DNA from: an uncultured Acidobacteriota bacterium
Lineage (GTDB): Bacteria > Acidobacteriota > Thermoanaerobaculia > Gp7-AA8
Direction of reading: 5' to 3'
NCBI GenBank assembly: GCA_946887105.1
Contig: CAMPKJ010000146.1
Location: 1-12,331, forward strand
Length of the DNA stretch: 12,331 bases
Every line of letters begins with the position of its first letter. Position 1 is the first letter of the stretch. This document shows positions 7,864 through 12,331 of the stretch, one piece after another. The notes under the pieces were generated by a model. It worked only from the letters and a program-made list of their open reading frames with translations, was not told the DNA's origin and did no database searches. The position numbers and the translations under genes are program-made.

Positions 7864-8618
7864 CGGACGTCGATCTCCGCCGACTGCGTCATCGCGCTTT
7901 GTTCGTAGTTGTAGGTCAGGAGCAGGCGGTATTTCCCGGGTTGCAGCTCGGCCGCGTATTCGGCTCCGAGTTGCGCGGTCTCGCCGGGCAGCAGGCGCTT
8001 CGGCTGCAGCGCGGCTTTGCCGGCGATGCGGCCGTCTTCGCCGATCACGGCCAGCATGCCTTTGGCGATGAGCGGCTCGCTGCCGGAGTTTCTGCAGATC
8101 TGCGCGACGGCGAGATTCGACGTCGGCGACTGTTCCTGCACGCGCAGCGGTTCGGCGGTCATCTGCACTTCGTCCGACAAGGCGAAGGTGAGCAGCGCGC
8201 CGAGGGAGGCGGTGGAGGAGAGAGAGCCATTGACGAAACGATCGGTGCCGCGGAACAGCGCGACCACCGCGCGCGTCGTTGCATTCGGCGGAATGGTGAT
8301 GCGCATGGTGACGGGAGCCATCTCGCCCGGCGCGACCATCACGCGACGCTCGGAAAAGACAGCCGTGGCGGCGACGCTCGCGGGAATCTCGCCGGCGGGC
8401 AGCATGGCCCGCACGCCGTCGCGCACCACCACGTCCTGCGCGGAGACTTCGAACGTGAGCTTGCGCGACGTGCCGTTGCGCACGAACAGCGTCTGCAGCG
8501 TGCTCTGTCCCGTTTCTCCGCGCAGCATGATCACGGCGGGGGAGAGTGAGACCGTGCCGTCGGCGGCGAAGGCGCTGGCGGCGAACAGCAGTGCGGTGAG
8601 CGTCAAGATGGATTTCAT
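7860..8618 (-). CDS. Periplasmic two-domain chaperone-like protein
   Basis: 252 residues with a signal peptide cut after about A18 (SAFA|AD). Two beta-sandwich domains are suggested. The first (21-150) has the pattern of fimbrial chaperones and Ig-like folds: a first strand VSLSPAVIML, then VRNGTSRKLTFEV, then a V-APGEM-PVTMRITIP strand. The second (151-252) has the NSGSEPLIAKGML and LLPGETAQL...L-PGKYRLLLTY pattern seen in chaperone second domains and also in the DUF916/DUF3324 pair of WxL-interacting proteins. Only one cysteine is present (C175). It starts 9 bases after the preceding stop, with GAGG of its ribosome site overlapping that stop, and its own stop overlaps the barrel gene. Probable job: holding the small subunits in the periplasm and delivering them to the barrel. 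The family assignment is from fold pattern only. Confidence 0.78.
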   Translation of the reverse strand: MKSILTLTALLFAASAFAADGTVSLSPAVIMLRGETGQSTLQTLFVRNGTSRKLTFEVSAQDVVVRDGVRAMLPAGEIPASVAATAVFSERRVMVAPGEMAPVTMRITIPPNATTRAVVALFRGTDRFVNGSLSSTASLGALLTFALSDEVQMTAEPLRVQEQSPTSNLAVAQICRNSGSEPLIAKGMLAVIGEDGRIAGKAALQPKRLLPGETAQLGAEYAAELQPGKYRLLLTYNYEQSAMTQSAEIDVR

Positions 8619-8627
8619 CGGCAGACC

Positions 8628-9107
8628 TCAGTCGGTGGATACATCCCAGCGGATCGCGCTGGCGAACGCTCCCTCGGCCACTTCCGCGGGAACTTCGATC
8701 TCGATCGTGTGGGTGGTGACGACGCCGAGCGGAGCGTGCGCGAGAATCACTTTGGGGATCGTGCTCATCGGGATTCCATCGATGCGCATCGTCGAGCGTC
8801 CGTCATGCGACTCGAGGGAGGCGCGGAGCGTGGCGGTCACGCCTTCGCCGGAACCGGAAGCCTCGAGTCGCACGCCGAACGTTTTGCGGATGGTGGTGAA
8901 CTGTTTCGTCCCTCGCCGTGCCGCGGATCGCACACGGGCGGTCGAGCCGGCGTCGATCATCGCGTCCGTTCCGCTTCCCGGCACGCCGACGAACGCGATG
9001 CGGATCTCGTCGTGCGCGGCGGGGGAGACCGCCACCACACGGCGGCGGCCTCCGAAGGCGGGACCCGTCAGGGCCAGGCTGAGGATCAGGGCGAGGGTTT
9101 GTTTCAT
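8628..9107 (-). CDS. Small secreted beta-rich protein, probable minor fibre subunit
   Basis: 159 residues with a signal peptide ending near G19 (PAFG|G), followed by a basic RRR stretch. The mature part alternates hydrophobic and polar residues in a beta-sandwich pattern and contains no cysteine. Its last 27 residues (133-159) align without gaps to the last 27 of the neighbouring pilin-like protein: I137, V139, A147 and I152 are identical and many other positions are conservative. This suggests a shared fold and a minor, adaptor or tip subunit role. It starts 14 bases downstream of the pilin-like gene, with GAGG about 9 bases before the ATG at 9107; longer upstream frames have no signal peptide. 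I do not recognise the family by name. Confidence 0.75.
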   Translation of the reverse strand: MKQTLALILSLALTGPAFGGRRRVVAVSPAAHDEIRIAFVGVPGSGTDAMIDAGSTARVRSAARRGTKQFTTIRKTFGVRLEASGSGEGVTATLRASLESHDGRSTMRIDGIPMSTIPKVILAHAPLGVVTTHTIEIEVPAEVAEGAFASAIRWDVSTD

Positions 9108-9121
9108 GGAGGGAAACCTCG

Positions 9122-9637
9122 TTAGTTCGAGGTGGCAGTGAAGCTGATCGAGTTGTCGATGGCGGCCGCGCTGGCGGAGTCGGCGACGACGATGTCCCAC
9201 GAGTAGGAGCCGGTCGAGCCATAGGTGCCGGTGCTGGTCAGCGTCGTGGCCGCGGAGTCGCTGAGCGTGGAACCGTTCAGCTTCCAGGTCACGCCGCTGC
9301 TGGGCGCGCTGCCGAGTTGCGCGGTGAGCGTGTAGTCGGTGCTGGTGAGATTGGCCTTGTCGACTTTCACGCCTACGGTCGACGAGAGCGTCCAGTCGGA
9401 TGCGCCGCGCGCCAGCGTGAATCCGGTCGGGGCCGAGCCATACTTGCTGATGCTGCCGAGCGCGGACGTCGCCGCGGCGGTGCCGGTGCCGCTGGTCGTG
9501 CCGCCGGCCGATTCGACGGTCAGGCTGATCGAGCTCTCGACCGTACCGGTGACGGTCAACGTGCCGCTGCTGGTCGCGGCCGAGGCCACGGATGCGAAGG
9601 TGAGGCTGACTGCGAGAACAACGAATGCTTTCTTCAT
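9122..9637 (-). CDS. Pilin-like secreted subunit, first gene of the fibre operon
   Basis: 171 residues with a clear signal peptide (MKKAFVVLAVSLTFASVASA|A, cut after A20). The mature protein is very rich in Ser, Thr, Gly and Ala, lacks cysteine, and is built of short alternating strands, as in fibre subunits. The mature N-terminus (SGTLTVTGTVESSISLTV) is a regular alternating segment that could serve as a donor strand in subunit polymerisation. The C-terminus is a strand pair beginning near Y145 and ending SISFTATSN. The start at 9637 has AGGAG 10 bases upstream and begins the signal peptide; a longer frame to 9778 does not. First position and low-complexity composition suggest the abundant subunit. 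It resembles the class of spore-coat-U or alpha-type fimbrial subunits only in general pattern. Confidence 0.78.
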   Translation of the reverse strand: MKKAFVVLAVSLTFASVASAATSSGTLTVTGTVESSISLTVESAGGTTSGTGTAAATSALGSISKYGSAPTGFTLARGASDWTLSSTVGVKVDKANLTSTDYTLTAQLGSAPSSGVTWKLNGSTLSDSAATTLTSTGTYGSTGSYSWDIVVADSASAAAIDNSISFTATSN

Positions 9638-9848
9638 GACTTTCTTTCTCCTGTTGTTGTTTCGGATCGATTCGTTGGTGAGTCGCAGGGCGGGCGCGAA
9701 AAATACAGGCGGGAGAAAAAACTGTGATCGGGGGTGGGCCGGTGCGCTTCCGCGCTCGCGCAATCGGGAAGAAGTCAACGATTACCGATGCGGCCTATGC
9801 TGCAGCCATACGTAAAAAAACCTCGAACTGGGATCGAAAGGGGAAGAG
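9638..9848. promoter_or_regulatory. Divergent intergenic region between fibre operon and HEAT gene
   Basis: About 210 bases separate the two outward-facing genes, so promoters for both should lie here. It contains A-runs at 9814-9820 and 9716-9721 and a strong ribosome site for each flanking gene (AGGAG before the pilin-like start; GGGGAAGAG directly before 9849). I found no long inverted repeat and no small ORF that I could support. Confidence 0.4.
9700..9728 (-). promoter_or_regulatory. Weak candidate promoter for the fibre operon
   Basis: On the minus strand ATCACA (9728-9723) and TATTTT (9705-9700) are separated by 17 bases. Each matches four of six positions of the sigma-70 -35 and -10 consensus. 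It would give a leader of roughly 55-60 bases before the pilin-like start. In an otherwise GC-rich spacer this is the best pair I see, but it may be chance. Confidence 0.25.
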
Positions 9849-11030
9849 ATGAAGCGCGAACTCGCAACGATGCACGGGTCCCGGACGCGAACCGTGGAGC
9901 GCGATCCGATCAGGCGATTCTCGGAGAGCATGCAAGGCGTGGTGATCAGCCTCGAGATGCGCAGCGCGGACGAGCTTGCGCTCGATGCGAAGGTGAATCC
10001 CGACGCGGCGCTGCGTGAGCATGCGTTGTATCAACTGGTGGACAAGCTCGGGCCGGAGGCGCTCCCGCACATCGAGACGGCGCTCTTCAACGATCCCGAT
10101 CCGCAGGTCCGCATCAACCTCCTCTGGACACTCGAATCGCTCGATCACGAGCGCGCGCCCGAGATCGCGCGTCTGCTGATCAACGATCCGAGCCCGCGCG
10201 TCCGCGAGTGGGCGCGCGTGTTCTGCTGGGAGAAGGAATGGGTGGCGGACGACTTCCGCCAGGCGAAGGAAGCCCAGTTCCACGCGAACCGGACCTTCGA
10301 CGAGACCATCTTCCTGCACATCAAGTGCGACCTCTACGTGCGCATGGCCGCGGACAACACGGTCTGGGGTCACATCTATCTCAGTCCGCAGATGCTCGCG
10401 CGCGTGTACGGCCAGGCGTATGCCTGCCCCATCACGGCGACGCGTGAACGGGAGATCGTCATCGCCAAGACGCTCTCCGGACTGCACGAAGACGGCAGCG
10501 ATCACTACGAATCGTTCCTCTTCCGCGGCTTCACCGAGCGCACCGCCCTGAACACCGGCAGCTTCTATTTCGAGACGCACTCTCCGCGTCCGTTCTACCT
10601 GTCGGGCAAGGCGGACGACACGTCCGAAGGCGTGATCCCGGACGTGACCATCCCGTTCGCGCGCGAAGGACAGTGGTTCCTGAACGACAACATCCAGGTG
10701 AACGGCGCCTCGGCGATCGAGTACGTGCGCGGACTCTTCCAGGGCTGGGCCTACGTGAATCACGAGCGCATCCAGGAAAGCGGCGGCGACTTCCTCTTCC
10801 CCGGCAATTCCGTGCTCTCCACGCTCCACCATCCGGTGGTCGGAGCGAAGACGAATACGTTCATCAGCGGATCCTTCAAGGGGAAGGTGGTCGACTGGAA
10901 CGACGACGGCATTCTCGATCTCAACTACCTCCAGTCGCCGGCGACGGCCCTGGGAGAAGTCGACTCGAACTTCGACGGCATTCCGGACGTCCCCGGATTG
11001 ACGGTTTGCCCGCGGCCCTTACAGAAGTAG
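9849..11030 (+). CDS. HEAT-repeat protein with C-terminal DxNxDG calcium-loop-like motifs
   Basis: 393 residues, no signal peptide, so presumably cytoplasmic. Residues about 50-129 hold HEAT-like helical repeats with a near 31-residue period, shown by NDPDPQVR (81-88) and NDPSPRVR (112-119) at matching positions. The central part (130-345) is an unrecognised, aromatic-rich and probably beta-containing domain. Near the end are D349-W-N-D-D353-G-I-L-D357 and D372-S-N-F-D376-G-I-P-D380. Both fit the DxNxDGxxD calcium loop of EF-hand, dockerin and thrombospondin type-3 repeats, which is odd for a protein without an export signal. The start at 9849 is well supported by GGGGAAGAG just upstream. It is divergent from the fibre operon and 66 bases upstream of the SRPBCC gene. 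Molecular function unknown; the HEAT region suggests protein-protein contact. Confidence 0.85.
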   Translation: MKRELATMHGSRTRTVERDPIRRFSESMQGVVISLEMRSADELALDAKVNPDAALREHALYQLVDKLGPEALPHIETALFNDPDPQVRINLLWTLESLDHERAPEIARLLINDPSPRVREWARVFCWEKEWVADDFRQAKEAQFHANRTFDETIFLHIKCDLYVRMAADNTVWGHIYLSPQMLARVYGQAYACPITATREREIVIAKTLSGLHEDGSDHYESFLFRGFTERTALNTGSFYFETHSPRPFYLSGKADDTSEGVIPDVTIPFAREGQWFLNDNIQVNGASAIEYVRGLFQGWAYVNHERIQESGGDFLFPGNSVLSTLHHPVVGAKTNTFISGSFKGKVVDWNDDGILDLNYLQSPATALGEVDSNFDGIPDVPGLTVCPRPLQK

Positions 11031-11054
11031 ATTGCGCAAGCGCGAAATACTGCC

Positions 11055-11080
11055 GGCCGGCGTCGTCCGCGACGCCGGCC
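11055..11080 (+). terminator. Strong GC hairpin after the HEAT gene (no U-tract)
   Basis: GGCCGGCGTCG (11055-11065) and CGACGCCGGCC (11070-11080) form a perfect 11-bp stem around the loop TCCG, a member of the UNCG tetraloop class. It begins 25 bases after the HEAT stop and ends about 6 bases before the next ribosome site. No T-run follows, so classic intrinsic termination is doubtful. It could be a partial terminator, an mRNA 3' stabiliser, or a structure limiting access to the downstream start. Confidence 0.5.
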
Positions 11081-11096
11081 GTCTGAAGGAGCGAGA

Positions 11097-11855
11097 TTGC
11101 CGTACCGGGTCGAACGACAGTTGACGCTGAACCTTCCGCGCTCCGCCGTGTGGAAATTTCTCACCGATCCGGAGCTCATCACGGAGTGGTTCGCCGACTG
11201 CTCGCATCTCGCACCGGGAGACGCGTTCCGGTTCGACTTCGGCGACGGCGACTATTTCGCGGGACGCGTCGCCGGATGGGAGCCCCCAAACCTCCTGCAC
11301 CTGAAGTGGAAGTTCTGCAATCTCGGTCCCGAGTTCGACATCGTCTACATGCTCGCCGACGCTGGCGGCGATGCGACCGAACTGCGCGTCAGCGACACCG
11401 GATCGCTCAGCGCGGAAGAAGCGGAAGGGCTGAGCGAAGGGTGGAAGGACTTTCTCTCGCGCCTCGAACAGCGGATCAGCAGCGGCAAGCCGTCACGCTA
11501 CCTCTGGAGCCAGACCATCGGGATTGCCGCACTCGCGGACCGCGATCCGGAAGAGGTCTGGTCTGCGATCACCGATCCGGCCTGGATTGCCGGCGCGTTC
11601 GGCGACGCGGCCTCGATCGAGGCGATCGAAGGCCGTGAAATGCGATTGCACTTCCGCCGTGATGCATGGCGCGACAAGGCCACGGAGGCGACCGTCGGAG
11701 TCTCGGACGTCGACGGCAAGGCGTATGTCGGAGTCGTTCACGCAGGTTGGACGGATCTCCCCGAGGCGCAGCAGATTGCGGAACGAGCCCGCTTCCTCGG
11801 CTTGTGGAGCGACGCGCTGCAGCAACTGGAGACAGTCGCGGCGTCGCAGGTGTAG
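11097..11855 (+). CDS. Tandem SRPBCC (START/AHSA1-like) domain protein
   Basis: 252 residues, cytoplasmic. Two consecutive hydrophobic-ligand-pocket folds are visible. Residues about 4-128 open with the typical strand-helix PRSAVWKFLTDPELITEWF and end with a long helix (SEGWKDFLSRLEQRI). Residues about 135-247 repeat the plan (DPEEVWSAITDPAWIAGAF, then WSDALQQLETV) but are more divergent. SRPBCC proteins bind small hydrophobic molecules or act as cyclase/aromatase-like or chaperone-activator domains; which applies here is not evident. The start is TTG at 11097 with AAGGAG 5 bases upstream; no in-frame ATG lies nearby before the first domain strand. The MFS gene begins 2 bases after its stop, so the two are probably translated together, hinting at a ligand shared with an exporter. 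Confidence 0.85.
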   Translation: MPYRVERQLTLNLPRSAVWKFLTDPELITEWFADCSHLAPGDAFRFDFGDGDYFAGRVAGWEPPNLLHLKWKFCNLGPEFDIVYMLADAGGDATELRVSDTGSLSAEEAEGLSEGWKDFLSRLEQRISSGKPSRYLWSQTIGIAALADRDPEEVWSAITDPAWIAGAFGDAASIEAIEGREMRLHFRRDAWRDKATEATVGVSDVDGKAYVGVVHAGWTDLPEAQQIAERARFLGLWSDALQQLETVAASQV

Positions 11856-11857
11856 CG

Positions 11858-12331
11858 ATGCCGGCGCCGCTCCAGAACGTTCCGTTCCGGCATCTCTGGG
11901 CTGCACACATGACGTCCGGCTGCGGCGCGCAGGTCAGCCGCATGGCGGCGATTCTGTTTCTCTTTCATCATCAGAACGACATTCGCGAGATTGCCGTCTT
12001 CGTCGTGGCAGCGACGCTGCCCGGGATCATGACCGCCGTCGTGGCGGGAGCGGTGATCGATCGATCGAACAAGCGAACGGTGATGCTGCTCGCCGAGGGT
12101 GTTCGCATCGCCGCGGCGGCCGCGATTCTCGCGTGGCCGCAGGCATCGACGATCTACGCCGCGGCGGTCCTGTCGTCGGTTGCCTCGGCATTCTTCGAGC
12201 CGGCGCGCGCGGCGTGCGTGCCGCTGCTCGTCGAGCGGCCGGACCGGTCCGCGGCGAACGGCTTCGATCAGATTCTGGTGGGGATCGTCATGCTCGTGGG
12301 CCCGATCGCGGGCGCGAACATTTTCCTCGCC
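11858..12331 (+). CDS. MFS transporter, exporter type (partial, runs off the right edge)
   Basis: 158 codons are present, about the first 4-5 transmembrane helices of a roughly 400-residue protein. Residues around 7-45 (FRHLWAAHMTSGCGAQVSRM, then AILFLF) match the start of MFS_3/EntS-like drug or siderophore exporters. The loop between helices 2 and 3 carries the MFS motif-A-like GAVIDRSNKRTVML. Further hydrophobic helices follow (IAAAAAILAW, IYAAAVLSSVASAFF), with the SAFFEPARAA motif common in this branch. The ATG at 11858 lies 2 bases after the SRPBCC stop, so translation is likely coupled. It sits in the inner membrane and probably exports a small molecule; substrate unknown. Confidence 0.85.
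   Translation, partial: MPAPLQNVPFRHLWAAHMTSGCGAQVSRMAAILFLFHHQNDIREIAVFVVAATLPGIMTAVVAGAVIDRSNKRTVMLLAEGVRIAAAAAILAWPQASTIYAAAVLSSVASAFFEPARAACVPLLVERPDRSAANGFDQILVGIVMLVGPIAGANIFLA

Noticed and set aside
5944..7908. A 654-codon open frame on the plus strand opposite the barrel gene
   Set aside because: Arg/Glu/Ala-rich, no domain pattern, fully antisense to a gene with signal peptide and clear domains. Typical GC-rich shadow frame.
1..12331. CRISPR array, tRNA/rRNA gene, insertion sequence or att-site repeats
   Set aside because: Reading through found no regularly spaced repeats, no tRNA-like cloverleaf, no transposase and no matching terminal repeats. Nearly all sequence is explained by coding genes.

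Overview
The window is GC-rich, densely coded bacterial chromosome with short gaps and many 4-base start/stop overlaps. It contains no RNA gene, insertion sequence, phage gene or CRISPR array that I can see, and no gene-free stretch longer than about 210 bases. Outer-membrane and secreted proteins point to a Gram-negative (diderm) bacterium. Surface barrels carrying carboxypeptidase-regulatory/Cna-B-like domains, together with the style of the sugar-nucleotide genes, suggest Acidobacteriota or a neighbouring phylum. That placement is a guess from memory, not a measurement.

Region 1 (1-4184, minus strand) is the sugar-nucleotide part of an exopolysaccharide or O-antigen-type cluster. In transcription order it encodes a dTDP-rhamnose-4-epimerase-like SDR (3066-4184), a CDP-tyvelose/paratose 2-epimerase-like SDR (1966-3069), a medium-chain zinc alcohol dehydrogenase (1043-1969), a Gfo/Idh/MocA oxidoreductase (21-1046) and the first codons of a probable glycosyltransferase (1-24). 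All four junctions are ATGA overlaps, so the block is probably one translationally coupled operon that makes an unusual deoxy- or modified sugar and transfers it.

Region 2 (4350-5399, plus strand) is a single membrane-anchored protein of unknown function. It lies between the two large operons, and its 3' end overlaps the end of the next operon tail to tail.

Region 3 (5386-9637, minus strand) is the most interesting part. It is a four-gene secretion operon: small pilin-like subunit, second small beta-rich subunit, two-domain periplasmic chaperone-like protein, and an 825-residue outer-membrane barrel. Layout and protein types resemble a chaperone-usher fibre system. The putative usher, however, begins with a secretin/CpaC-type pilus-assembly N-domain and ends in three Cna-B/carboxypeptidase-regulatory-like domains, which is not the classical usher layout. 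I regard it as a candidate undescribed or poorly described surface-fibre export system.

Region 4 (9849-12331, plus strand) is divergent from the fibre operon. It holds a HEAT-repeat protein with C-terminal DxNxDG calcium-loop-like motifs, a tandem SRPBCC (START-like) protein with a TTG start, and the beginning of an MFS exporter. The last two are almost certainly co-translated. A perfect 11-bp hairpin separates the HEAT gene from the SRPBCC gene. The role of this trio is not evident.
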